NCBI RefSeq assembly: GCF_000520955.1
Contig: NZ_JACC01000006.1
Location: forward strand, 62,001 to 126,000
Length of the DNA: 64,000 nucleotides
Source of the DNA: Aquimarina pacifica
GTDB taxonomy: Bacteria > Bacteroidota > Bacteroidia > Flavobacteriales > Flavobacteriaceae
Direction of reading: 5' to 3'
The notes under the pieces: generated by a model
The model's database searches: none
Told to the model about the DNA's origin: nothing
The model's input: the letters and a program-made list of their open reading frames with translations, nothing else
Program-made: the position numbers and the translations under genes
In this document: positions 17,880 through 26,291 of the stretch, in pieces
Layout of the letters: the number at the start of each line of letters is the position of its first letter
Position numbering within the stretch: the stretch's first letter is position 1

Positions 17880-17941
17880 CAAAGATAGTACATATTTTAC
17901 AAATGCAACTTTGTTGCTTTAGTAATATTTATTTATTTTTG
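17880..17941. promoter_or_regulatory. Divergent promoters sharing one Zur-like box
   Basis: The palindrome GCAACTTTGTTGC (17905-17917) supplies the -33 TTG of two promoters. Minus strand: TTG, 18 bases, TATCTTTG (17887-17880), towards MerC-FolE. Plus strand: TTG (17914-17916), 17 bases, TATTTTTG (17934-17941), towards the ABC operon. A repressor bound here would shut both. The same 18 bases TGCAACTTTGTTGCTTTA recur on the minus strand at 26163-26146. Confidence 0.75.
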
Positions 17942-17955
17942 ACAAAAATCAATTT

Positions 17956-18588
17956 ATGATCCGAACGACATCGTTAAGGTTTACCTATCAAAATACAAGA
18001 GCCCATACTTTTGATTTTCCGGATATAGATTTGTCACCAGAACAAAATGCCTTAATTCTGGGTCCTTCTGGTATTGGCAAGACCACTTTATTGCATCTTA
18101 TGGCAGGTTTATTAACTCCCAAAAAAGGGAATGTGTTTATCGATAATACTTGTATACAAAAACTTACAAGAAGTCAACTGGATAATTTTAGAGGAGAACA
18201 TATTGGACTAATTTTTCAAAGAGCATATTTCATTAAGTCATTAACATTATTAGAAAACCTGAGAATGCGGGAGAAACTCTCCAAAAAAACAACCGATCCA
18301 CTCAGAAGAAAACGATTAATAGAACAATTAGAGTTAACCGAAGTTAGGAACAAAAAGGTACATGAATTAAGTGAAGGTCAGCGGCAACGTCTTTCGGTTG
18401 CTCTCGGGATTATACATAAACCCACAGTTATACTAGCAGATGAACCTACCTCTAATTTGGATGATGAGCGTTGTGCAAGAGTCATTTCATTATTAAAAAA
18501 AGAGGCTCAAATTTGTAAAAGTAATTTGGTTATGATCACCCATGACCAAAGAGTTAAATCGCATTTCCAAAAACACATAATTCTATAA
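17956..18588 (+). CDS. ABC transporter ATPase, LolD/MacB type
   Basis: A 210-residue ATP-binding subunit. Walker A GPSGIGKTT (about 36-44), Q-loop LIFQRAYF, signature LSEGQRQRLS (about 138-147), Walker B VILADEPTSNLD (about 156-167) and H-loop MITHD are all present. The permease gene starts two bases after the stop. With the next two genes it forms an exporter or membrane-extraction unit of the LolCDE/MacB class. Its promoter shares a Zur-like box with MerC-FolE, so a role in zinc supply is inferred. Confidence 0.92.
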   Translation: MIRTTSLRFTYQNTRAHTFDFPDIDLSPEQNALILGPSGIGKTTLLHLMAGLLTPKKGNVFIDNTCIQKLTRSQLDNFRGEHIGLIFQRAYFIKSLTLLENLRMREKLSKKTTDPLRRKRLIEQLELTEVRNKKVHELSEGQRQRLSVALGIIHKPTVILADEPTSNLDDERCARVISLLKKEAQICKSNLVMITHDQRVKSHFQKHIIL

Positions 18589-18590
18589 AA

Positions 18591-19784
18591 TTGTTATACT
18601 TAGCTTTCAAAAACATCATTTCAAAGCCTTTGGATACTATCCTTAGTATCTTGCTTTTAACGCTAAGCATTTTGTTGGCTACTTTTGTTTTACAAATAAA
18701 CAAACAACTTAACCATCATCTAGAGACAAACAGTAAACCATTTGATATGGTAATTGGTGCAAAAGGCAGTCCATTACAACTTGTCTTATCTTCTATCTTA
18801 CATATTGACAATCCTACTGGAAATATATCATTAAACGAAGTCTTGAAAATTGGAAAAAACCCTTTGGTCAAAGAAATTATACCTGTTTCTTATGGAGATA
18901 ATTACAAAGGATATAGAATTTTAGGCACATCGCATTCGTATTTGGCAGCCTATGACGCAACTTTACAAGAAGGAGAAATCTATAATAAACCCTTCGAGGC
19001 AGTTGTAGGAAATTATGCAGCAAAAAAACTTAACTTACAAACGGGGCATACTTTTGAAAGTTCTCATGGTTTGACCAAAAATGGATTAGAAACCCACAAT
19101 GAAAAGCCATTTAAAGTAACCGGCATATTGAAACCCACTGGGTCGATTATTGACCATTTGATCATTACCAATCTAGAAAGTATTTGGCATGTACACGAGC
19201 ATCATGAGGAGCATACTCATCTCGAAGAAAAAGATGAGCAACGAGAAATCACCTCTTTACTGGTAAAATTTAGAAATCCTATTGCGGCATTACAACTTTC
19301 TAGGTTTATCAATAAAAAGACTACAATGCAAGCGGCATTTCCTAAATTTGAAATTGAACGATTAATGGGGTTTTTAGGAATTGGTTTTCGAGCAATTAAT
19401 AGCATTGCTATTGTCATACTTTTGGCAGCAGGACTCAATATTTTTATTAATCTCATAAAAACCATAAGAGAACGAAAACAAGAGTTGGCTCTTTTGCGCA
19501 CTTATGGAGCAAATACATTTCAATTGGTTAAACTGGTCTTTATCGAATCACTCTTCTTGTCTTTATTTGGAACCATTTTAGGGTGGTTTTTAGGAAGAAT
19601 AAGCATCTGGTTTTTCTCAGTTTTTACTGAAGATGCATATGGATATCATTTTGTATTTGATGCTCCTACTAGCAAAGAATTATTGCTAGTAGGAGCGGTA
19701 GTTTTAACTACTTTTATTGCTGCAATTTTGGCTTCACTATCTATTTTTAAATTAAACGTTTCTAAAATATTAGCAGATGCATAA
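18591..19784 (+). CDS. FtsX-like ABC permease with His-rich loop
   Basis: A 397-residue permease of the MacB/FtsX class. One membrane segment lies near 17-37, then a large periplasmic domain, then three segments (about 265-290, 312-335, 365-390) with the FtsX part KTIRERKQELALLRTYGA. A periplasmic loop near 198-215 is His/Glu-rich (WHVHEHHEEHTHLEEK) and could bind zinc. The start is TTG at 18591, two bases after the ATPase. It overlaps the next gene by 8 bases. Similar ABC/FtsX/DUF3299 sets are zinc-linked in proteobacteria. Confidence 0.88.
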   Translation: MLYLAFKNIISKPLDTILSILLLTLSILLATFVLQINKQLNHHLETNSKPFDMVIGAKGSPLQLVLSSILHIDNPTGNISLNEVLKIGKNPLVKEIIPVSYGDNYKGYRILGTSHSYLAAYDATLQEGEIYNKPFEAVVGNYAAKKLNLQTGHTFESSHGLTKNGLETHNEKPFKVTGILKPTGSIIDHLIITNLESIWHVHEHHEEHTHLEEKDEQREITSLLVKFRNPIAALQLSRFINKKTTMQAAFPKFEIERLMGFLGIGFRAINSIAIVILLAAGLNIFINLIKTIRERKQELALLRTYGANTFQLVKLVFIESLFLSLFGTILGWFLGRISIWFFSVFTEDAYGYHFVFDAPTSKELLLVGAVVLTTFIAAILASLSIFKLNVSKILADA

Positions 19785-20220
19785 ACTAATTTTTCTTTTT
19801 GCGGCATGTATGTGGAGTCCATCAACTCTTTTTTCTCAACAACAATTAACCTGGAATGATTTCGCTGATGTTCGTTTTCATGATATCTATAGCGAAAAAT
19901 ATGATGACTATTTCTTAAAACCAACATTCGGAACAATCATAAATTCTTTTGAAGGGTCCAGCGTTAGTATTAAGGGATATTTTTTAGATTTTTCTTCAAA
20001 AGAAGGCTCTTTTTATATGGTCTCTAGAAACCCTATGTCCTCTTGTTTTTTCTGCGGAGGCGCAGGTCCTGAAACTATTGTAGAAGTCATTTTTAAAAAC
20101 AAACCAAACTATAAAACAGATCAGGTAGTAGAAATTACAGGAATACTAGAGCTAAATGCAGAAGATGTAGATCACTGTAATTATATAGTAAAAGAAGCTA
20201 CAGCAAGTTTGGTACAGTAA
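19777..20220 (+). CDS. DUF3299-like exported protein
   Basis: A 147-residue protein with a signal peptide (1-20, ending TLFSQ). The pattern of a short strand-rich domain with SVSIKGYFLDFSSKEGSFYMVSR, then CFFCGGAGPE near 87-96, then VVEITGILEL resembles DUF3299, whose members accompany ABC exporters. The CFFCGG motif and His residues could hold a metal. Overlap with the permease gene shows a common transcript and probably linked function. Confidence 0.75.
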   Translation: MHKLIFLFAACMWSPSTLFSQQQLTWNDFADVRFHDIYSEKYDDYFLKPTFGTIINSFEGSSVSIKGYFLDFSSKEGSFYMVSRNPMSSCFFCGGAGPETIVEVIFKNKPNYKTDQVVEITGILELNAEDVDHCNYIVKEATASLVQ

Positions 20221-20273
20221 ATTAAAATTATACATTAGCTGTAAGAGAAATGACTCATCAATTTTCACAATAC

Positions 20274-21068
20274 ATGAATAAAATAACATATCATAATTGC
20301 CGCGCACAAAACATAATCCGTAACAGTTTCTTTTTACTTATTATGATCCTCGCTTTCTCTTCTTGTAAGAAAAAAGAGTATCTGGTAAAAGTAGAGGGAG
20401 CACGAATTAAAATCAATGATACTATTCCTGATAATTCTGATGTAGAAGCTTTTATAAAACCATATAGGGCACACGTAAATAAGACTTTAGATAGTGCATT
20501 GGCTTATGCACCAGAGACCTATTCTAAAAATGATGGAACCCTGAACACCGCAATAGGCAACTTAATGGCCGATATTGTTTTGGAGCAAGCCAATCCTTTT
20601 TTTATATCAAAGACCAAAAATGCGATTGATATGGTATTATTGAATCATGGTGGCATACGGGCACCTATACCAAAAGGTACTATTACGGCACGTACCGCCT
20701 ACCAAATAATGCCTTTTGAGAATAGTATTGTTGTTGTTGAAATGAAAGGCACTCATATCAGGAAACTGATTACCTATTTACAAAAATCTCGAAAAGCCCA
20801 CCCTATTTCAGGATTAAAATTGACTATTGATAAAAATTTTGATAGTGTAAAAGCCCTGATCAATAATAAAGAAATTAATGATGAGAAAACCTATTTTGTC
20901 GCAACTAATGATTACTTGTATCACGGTGGTAGCGAGATGTATTTTTTTGAGCAAGCTGGCAAAGCTCATAAATTAAATTATAAAATTCGAAATGCCATGA
21001 TCGACTACTTCAAAAAAGCAGATACGATCGCACCGAAAATTGATGATAGATTTTTACAAACCAACTAA
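20274..21068 (+). CDS. 5'-nucleotidase C-terminal domain lipoprotein
   Basis: Holds only the C-terminal (substrate-binding) domain of a UshA-type 5'-nucleotidase: NTAIGNLMADIVLEQA, LLNHGGIRAPIPKGTIT and NSIVVVEMKGTHIRKL are family marks. A lipobox (LAFSSC) lies about 32 residues after the chosen ATG at 20274; an ATG at 20250 adds eight residues. The catalytic metallophosphatase half is the next gene, 12 bases on. The two products probably act together in the periplasm on nucleotides or nucleotide sugars. Confidence 0.85.
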   Translation: MNKITYHNCRAQNIIRNSFFLLIMILAFSSCKKKEYLVKVEGARIKINDTIPDNSDVEAFIKPYRAHVNKTLDSALAYAPETYSKNDGTLNTAIGNLMADIVLEQANPFFISKTKNAIDMVLLNHGGIRAPIPKGTITARTAYQIMPFENSIVVVEMKGTHIRKLITYLQKSRKAHPISGLKLTIDKNFDSVKALINNKEINDEKTYFVATNDYLYHGGSEMYFFEQAGKAHKLNYKIRNAMIDYFKKADTIAPKIDDRFLQTN

Positions 21069-21080
21069 ATAAACAAGGAA

Positions 21081-21995
21081 ATGAAACGAAGAGAATTTGT
21101 AAAACAATCAGCATTAACAGCAGGCTTACTAACAATTGGCGGAGCTAGTCTATCATCTTTTTCTACAGGTAAAACAAAAAAAATAACAATCTTACATACC
21201 AATGATGTACATAGCCACATAGATGCATTCGGTCCCAATGATGGTAAAAATTCGAATAAAGGAGGTGTGGCAAGAAGAGCTACAATAATAGAAAACATAA
21301 GAAAAGAGAACCCAAACACACTGTTACTAGATGCAGGAGATATTTTTCAGGGAACCCCATATTTTAATTTTTATGGTGGTGAACTAGAATTCAAGTTGAT
21401 GAGCATGCTTAAATATGATGTGGCTACTATCGGTAATCATGATTTTGATAATGGAATTGAAGGGTTGCACGCGCAACTACCTTATGCAAAATTTAAATTT
21501 GTCTCTGCTAACTATGATTTTACCAATACCGTTATGGATACGTTTGTTAAACCCTATGAAATATTCATCAAAGACAACATTAAGATAGGAATATTTGGCC
21601 TTGGGATTGCTCTAGAAGGATTAGTCATGAAAGATCTATATAAGGAGACGAGGTATCTTAATCCTATAGAAATTGCTCAGGACATGAGTAACCTATTAAA
21701 AAATGAGGAAAAATGTGATTTGGTAATATGCTTATCCCATTTGGGATATGATTACAAAAATGAACCGAATAAAGTAAATGATTTAAGTCTTGCAGGAGCT
21801 ACAGAAAATATTGATCTTATTATTGGGGGACACACGCACACCTTTCTTGAAGAACCAACTATAGTAAAGAATAGGAAAGGCAATAATGTCCTTGTGAACC
21901 AGGTTGGGTGCTACGGTTTGTATCTAGGTAGAATAGATTTTTATTTTGATAGCCAAAAAAATAAAACTTCGTATGGACGTGCTACGTCAATATAA
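21081..21995 (+). CDS. 5'-nucleotidase metallophosphatase domain, Tat signal
   Basis: Catalytic half of a UshA-like 5'-nucleotidase, 304 residues. The N-terminus MKRREFVKQS plus a hydrophobic stretch is a twin-arginine signal. Metal-binding motifs of the calcineurin fold are complete: HTNDVHSH, DAGDIFQGTP, IGNHDFD, LSHLG and GGHTHTF. The partner domain is the preceding lipoprotein gene. Tat export fits loading of metal before transport. The pair lies at the end of the run of plus-strand genes that starts with the ABC operon. Confidence 0.9.
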   Translation: MKRREFVKQSALTAGLLTIGGASLSSFSTGKTKKITILHTNDVHSHIDAFGPNDGKNSNKGGVARRATIIENIRKENPNTLLLDAGDIFQGTPYFNFYGGELEFKLMSMLKYDVATIGNHDFDNGIEGLHAQLPYAKFKFVSANYDFTNTVMDTFVKPYEIFIKDNIKIGIFGLGIALEGLVMKDLYKETRYLNPIEIAQDMSNLLKNEEKCDLVICLSHLGYDYKNEPNKVNDLSLAGATENIDLIIGGHTHTFLEEPTIVKNRKGNNVLVNQVGCYGLYLGRIDFYFDSQKNKTSYGRATSI

Positions 21996-22072
21996 AATTG
22001 TATTAGTATTCTTTTATAAAGACAGCTTCTAACAAGTAGATAATTTTTAGCACACTACATATAATATAAACA

Positions 22073-22101
22073 AATCCGGTAAGCTATTGGCAAACCGGAT
22101 T
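22073..22101. terminator. Hairpin between convergent genes
   Basis: Stem AATCCGGT / ACCGGATT (8 bp) with a 13-base loop lies between the stops of the nucleotidase and the COG0523 GTPase. No long T tract on either side, so it is a weak two-way terminator at best. Confidence 0.5.
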
Positions 22102-22134
22102 GTTCACTATTTCATACATTTATAGATAGCTACA

Positions 22135-23352
22135 TTACATAGCTGACTCTTCATAATTAGGAATGGGCCAATGATCGCTCGAAACAAACTCTCCTTTTTT
22201 CCATTGTTCAATCTCTGACTCCGTAAGTAAACAATCATCTAATTGCTTAATGACTAGGTCTACATTTATGTTTTGACCGATAAATACCAATTCGATTTTT
22301 CGGTCACCAAAAGTAACATCCCATTCTGATTCGATCATCTTTTGATTATCTATAAACGAGGCATAACTGATTCTTTCGCTAAAAGACATTGAAGCCCACC
22401 AAACTCCAGCAGGGTCCGTTTTGAGCGAACCTCCTGCCGATCCCCAAATGAGAGCTTGGTTTGAACGAGAGGCAAGCCAAAATAACCCTTTACTACGAAT
22501 AATATTTGATGGAAATTGATCTGTTGCAAAATCCAAAAATCGTTGAGGGTGAAAAGGCCTACGCTTTCTATAAACAAAAGAACCGATCCCATATTCTTCG
22601 GTCTCGGGGATGTGTTCATTTTCTAGTTCCTGTATCCACCCAGCTGATGCTTCTGCCTCCTCAAAATCAAACAAACCTGTATCAATAACTTCATGTAAAG
22701 AAACATGAGAATTTTGTGTGGGAATAACATGAGCATTTGGATTTAATTTATGGATAATATCATATAGATTCCTCAATTCAGCTTCTGTTATCAAATCTAC
22801 CTTATTCAGCAAAATTACATTCGCAAATTCAACCTGATCAGTCAGTAGGTTAACAATGGTTCGGTCATCTCCCTCAATATTCGTTAGATCTCTATCTGTT
22901 AAATATTGTGAACTAGAAAAATCTTTCAAAAAGTTATAACCATCTACAACAGTTACCATGGTATCTACATAACTAAACTGACTTAAATCCAGTTGTCCAT
23001 CTTCACTGGCAAAACTAAAAGTTTGTGCAACAGGAATAGGTTCAGAAATTCCAGTACTTTCGATAATCAAATAATCAAATCGTTGTTCTTTGGCCAGTTT
23101 TTCTACTTCTATCATTAAGTCTTCTCTTAATGTGCAACAGATACAGCCATTAGACATTTCTACAAGTTTTTCTTCAGTTCTAGATAGTGTGTTTTCGTTT
23201 TCAACGAGTTGTACATCAATATTGATTTCACTCATATCATTAACTATAACAGCAACTTTTAATCCCTCTTTGTTATGTAAAATATGATTTAACAAGGTTG
23301 TTTTTCCTGCACCAAGAAATCCACTTAATACAGTTACAGGTAGTTTTTTCAT
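22135..23352 (-). CDS. COG0523 GTPase, putative zinc chaperone
   Basis: G3E GTPase of 405 residues. Walker [10 protein letters not shown] (about 11-19), the metal-binding CxCC motif GCICCTLRE (about 69-77), ESTGISEP, and NKVD (about 184) are present; a CobW C-terminal domain follows. COG0523 proteins hand metals to client enzymes, and members next to Zur-controlled genes are linked to zinc starvation. Here FolE is a possible client. It ends an operon after two lipoprotein genes (26-base and 30-base gaps). Confidence 0.9.
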   Translation of the reverse strand: MKKLPVTVLSGFLGAGKTTLLNHILHNKEGLKVAVIVNDMSEINIDVQLVENENTLSRTEEKLVEMSNGCICCTLREDLMIEVEKLAKEQRFDYLIIESTGISEPIPVAQTFSFASEDGQLDLSQFSYVDTMVTVVDGYNFLKDFSSSQYLTDRDLTNIEGDDRTIVNLLTDQVEFANVILLNKVDLITEAELRNLYDIIHKLNPNAHVIPTQNSHVSLHEVIDTGLFDFEEAEASAGWIQELENEHIPETEEYGIGSFVYRKRRPFHPQRFLDFATDQFPSNIIRSKGLFWLASRSNQALIWGSAGGSLKTDPAGVWWASMSFSERISYASFIDNQKMIESEWDVTFGDRKIELVFIGQNINVDLVIKQLDDCLLTESEIEQWKKGEFVSSDHWPIPNYEESAM

Positions 23353-23378
23353 TGACTTTATTTTTTAATTTTTAAATC

Positions 23379-24206
23379 TTAATCTTTTAATGTGATTGTA
23401 CGCGTTACTTTATTAAACGGTCCCGAAATTATATTCCCTGTATCATCAATGAGCTCTAATTGAATAGCAACTTCTCCCATTGGGAGTCCTTTGATAACAT
23501 GTGGTGTCCACTCATTGATTATAAATTCTTGACCATTAATAGTAGCACGAACTTTATGACCACTTTCTGAAAGTGTTGTATTAAGTACAAAAAAGTCTAA
23601 TAAAATGTGTGCTGCATCTTTTCCTTTGTATTCGCCTTTTGGTCTGCTATAGATAAGTGTTGGAGCTTTGATATCTAAGCCCAAAGAATCTTTGGGGTCA
23701 GCCCCAACAATAAGTTTACGAACAACCACAGAATTCTCATTTTTTACTGATTCGTGAAAGGAACGACTTAAAAAAGCAACCAAATGATGTATGCCACTGG
23801 GGATTTCTTTTTTAAATTGTGGTTCATAATGCGCAGAATACGGCTGGTTATCTAGGATAAAATGAATATGTTGCCCTTTTCCTGAGTTCGCTAACTTCTG
23901 TGCATTTACCCCTTCGGTTTGGGCACCCAATTCATAATTTTTTACATTAAAAGAAAAATCCATTTCTCCAGATTTTTTTGCAATTATTTCTTCAGAAGTA
24001 TCTAAAACAAGCGCTGCATCAATATATCCCGGAGAACCTGATAATTTTTCTAAAGTAATTTTGGTGCTAACATCTTCTTCTTTTTCTTCGATATTATTAA
24101 TTGTAACTCTTTCTTCTTGAGGTGTTTTTTTTTCTTGCTTACATGCTGTAGTAATAAAAAACAATAGAGATAAGACTATGACCAAACGATACGTTTTGTT
24201 ATTCAT
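23379..24206 (-). CDS. Lipoprotein of unknown function
   Basis: A lipoprotein of 275 residues from the chosen start (ATG 24206, lipobox FITTAC); ATG 24233 adds nine residues. After a short Glu/Lys-rich linker the protein is mostly beta. His residues cluster in GKGQHIHFILDNQPYSAHYE (about 119-138) and SGIHHLVAFLSRSFHES, a spacing that could bind a metal. I do not recognise a named family. It sits between a glyoxalase-like lipoprotein and the COG0523 GTPase in one operon. Confidence 0.75.
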   Translation of the reverse strand: MNNKTYRLVIVLSLLFFITTACKQEKKTPQEERVTINNIEEKEEDVSTKITLEKLSGSPGYIDAALVLDTSEEIIAKKSGEMDFSFNVKNYELGAQTEGVNAQKLANSGKGQHIHFILDNQPYSAHYEPQFKKEIPSGIHHLVAFLSRSFHESVKNENSVVVRKLIVGADPKDSLGLDIKAPTLIYSRPKGEYKGKDAAHILLDFFVLNTTLSESGHKVRATINGQEFIINEWTPHVIKGLPMGEVAIQLELIDDTGNIISGPFNKVTRTITLKD

Positions 24207-24236
24207 TTTAAAGTAATTTTGATTAGTATTCATTGT

Positions 24237-25193
24237 TTAAGGGTTATTTTTATATAATTCGCCGAAATTCCAAACAGATTTGGTGCCTTGATTAGTAATG
24301 GTCAGGTTTCCTAATTGGGTTATTGTATAATCTTTAGTGTTGAGTTGACAGATGATCTGAGTAATTCTACTGTATTCTATGAGATCCGAAGGCTCTATAC
24401 TTATGGTAACATCGCCTCCTTTTATTTTTAGTGTTTTGCCACTTCTCCTTAAAAGTCTGCATCCCAAATCATGTAACTCCCGAGTTATACGAGCGTAATC
24501 ATTTAGGGTACAGATAAGCTGTATTTCTTTGATTCCATTAAAAAGTTTTTGGTCCTTATAAATAGATTCTAGAAAAGCTTCTCGCGAATATGAAGAATGA
24601 TGTTTCCCGTATAGGCTATCCAAAAACACCGGATTATAGAAACCATACCACGTATGTACAGAAGTTCCTGGACTGGGCGTATAGAATGCTTTAAACCAAG
24701 TATGCTGATGACCATCAAAAGACATATGTACCGTTTCATTCGCATTAAAAAATTGGCTTTTCTTTGTTTTTAATTTCGGTTCAACACCTAAGTGAAAATG
24801 GGTGTCATCGTTTTTTAAAGAGAAACCAATACCACTCTTGCCCACAGGTTCGTTATAACTATTTTTGGGACTTAATATCTCGATGTAATGTTGATGTCCT
24901 CTCAAGTAGCAAGTAGTAGCCGAGTGGTTGTTTACAGGAGCAAAATCTGGCAACCCAAAATCTAAAGACCCATACATATCTTTCCACTGATTGTCTCCTG
25001 TCAATCGTGAGTAGGTAATACTATCTACCACCAGATACAAATGATCTAATACCACCTTGGACACATCCTTTCGGAAATCAGCATCAATCTTTTCACGGTC
25101 AATGACAACAGGCTGTTCTTGTTCTTCTTTTTGTTGCTGACAAGACATCAGAAAGATAGAGCATAACATAAATAAAATAGTACGGGTTAGCAT
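24237..25193 (-). CDS. Lipoprotein with glyoxalase-like (VOC) domain
   Basis: A lipoprotein of 318 residues from ATG 25193 (lipobox FLMSC); the open frame reaches back to 25268, but only this start gives a signal peptide at the N-terminus. The body opens with VVLDHLYLVVDSITYSRL and contains YLRGHQHYIEILSPK and HFHLGVEP, resembling vicinal-oxygen-chelate folds, perhaps the DUF5829 group. His and Glu residues could hold a metal. First of three genes with a second lipoprotein and the COG0523 GTPase. Confidence 0.7.
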   Translation of the reverse strand: MLTRTILFMLCSIFLMSCQQQKEEQEQPVVIDREKIDADFRKDVSKVVLDHLYLVVDSITYSRLTGDNQWKDMYGSLDFGLPDFAPVNNHSATTCYLRGHQHYIEILSPKNSYNEPVGKSGIGFSLKNDDTHFHLGVEPKLKTKKSQFFNANETVHMSFDGHQHTWFKAFYTPSPGTSVHTWYGFYNPVFLDSLYGKHHSSYSREAFLESIYKDQKLFNGIKEIQLICTLNDYARITRELHDLGCRLLRRSGKTLKIKGGDVTISIEPSDLIEYSRITQIICQLNTKDYTITQLGNLTITNQGTKSVWNFGELYKNNP

Positions 25194-25546
25194 AAGTAGG
25201 TTTTTTTGAATGATGTTAAAAAAAATGGTATTCCTAACCATAACATTATCAGAAGAAGCATGAGCCAATACTTTTTGTAAGACTATTGACCAGAATAATT
25301 CTGAACTCAGTTGGGACTTGTAAATAATATAAAAGAGTAATTTGTAATACGCTTGCAGACCGAGACCGATCTATGCTAATACAGCTTCTGTATAGAGTTG
25401 TAGCTATAAATAAAGGAACTGATTATTATTCGAAAATGAAATCAAAGAATACCATGCAGAATTATTGCAAATCAACATTAAGAGATTTGAATTCTAGACT
25501 TTTTAAAGCCAAGAATTAGAATGAAATAAAAACTATAAATACTCCT
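25194..25546. other. Intergenic region, nothing firm
   Basis: About 350 bases between two minus-strand genes. I see no RNA gene or strong hairpin. It must hold either read-through from the small Cys/His protein or a promoter of the lipoprotein-GTPase operon that I cannot place. Confidence 0.35.
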
Positions 25547-25876
25547 TTATACAGTAAAACCATATCCGATCTTTGCCGGTGGAGGTTTGTTATGAATACT
25601 TTTAGGAAGTGTAATGCTATACCCCCCTGTTTCATAAAAGAAATCAGTTCGATGGTCTTGAGTATCTAATACAGTTTCTTGTACTAGTGCTACAGGTGTA
25701 TTACTAGCAAAAGGAACAATTTTATGTGATATCGTTATAATATCACATAATTCACAATGTATTTGCTCATCATCATTAGAAAAATGGGAAAAAGCATGAA
25801 GGTTAACAATTCTAAGAAGTAGAAAAGTTAAAACGAAAAAAAGAGAAATTATATTTTTATACGTGTTTCTTCCCAT
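25547..25876 (-). CDS. Small Cys/His-containing exported or anchored protein
   Basis: A 109-residue protein. One hydrophobic segment (about 8-27) is followed by HAFSHF....QIHCELCDI, a His/CxxC cluster near 29-46. The rest has no known domain; the C-terminus is Pro/Lys-rich. It resembles in layout the 102-residue protein at 54176-54484, which also has a signal segment and a CELC cluster, though the sequences otherwise differ. A role as metal sensor or binding protein is inferred from the context. Confidence 0.6.
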   Translation of the reverse strand: MGRNTYKNIISLFFVLTFLLLRIVNLHAFSHFSNDDEQIHCELCDIITISHKIVPFASNTPVALVQETVLDTQDHRTDFFYETGGYSITLPKSIHNKPPPAKIGYGFTV

Positions 25877-26145
25877 TGGCTAAATATAGCAAATAATTGG
25901 ATTCTTAAATCTTAAGATATCCATAAGAGTTCTTGCTTAAAAAAATACAAAAATTCAGTATTTATATAATCAAGCTTAGAATTAGAAAACGATTACCAAT
26001 TATACTTATTCACCTTTTGGTTAACATTGAGTTAATTAAAGTTAAAGTTTGTTAAGAAGTAATGTCTTTGATTTCTTGCCATTTTCCTACACTTTTGAGC
26101 TGAAGGATTTTTCCTATTAAATACTTTTCAATGTACTGAATTCAT

Positions 26146-26163
26146 TAAAGCAACAAAGTTGCA
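26146..26163. promoter_or_regulatory. Zur-like box, second copy
   Basis: Palindrome GCAACAAAGTTGC at 26150-26162. On the minus strand it reads TGCAACTTTGTTGCTTTA, identical over 18 bases to 17904-17921. On the minus strand a weak -7 (TACATTGA, 26135-26128) lies 18 bases after a TTG in the box, facing the small Cys/His gene 250 bases away. The box is too far (97 bases) from the S8 protease -7 box to act there directly. Confidence 0.6.
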
Positions 26164-26259
26164 ATTAATTATTGTTTAAAACAAAAATTCCCTCTTAATT
26201 TTTGTCTTTCAGTAATTTACCATACGGTTTTCCCATACCATTTATTTTTTTAGAATTTA

Positions 26260-26267
26260 TACTTTTG
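26260..26267 (+). promoter_or_regulatory. Putative -7 box of the S8 protease gene
   Basis: TACTTTTG matches TAnnTTTG and lies 25 bases before the ATG at 26292. No TTG stands at -33. It supports the downstream start codon, since the frame extension back to 26202 would lie mostly upstream of transcription. The remaining 25877-26145 stretch holds no gene that I recognise. Confidence 0.5.
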
Positions 26268-26291
26268 AGACTAACACAAACTTTAACTCAA

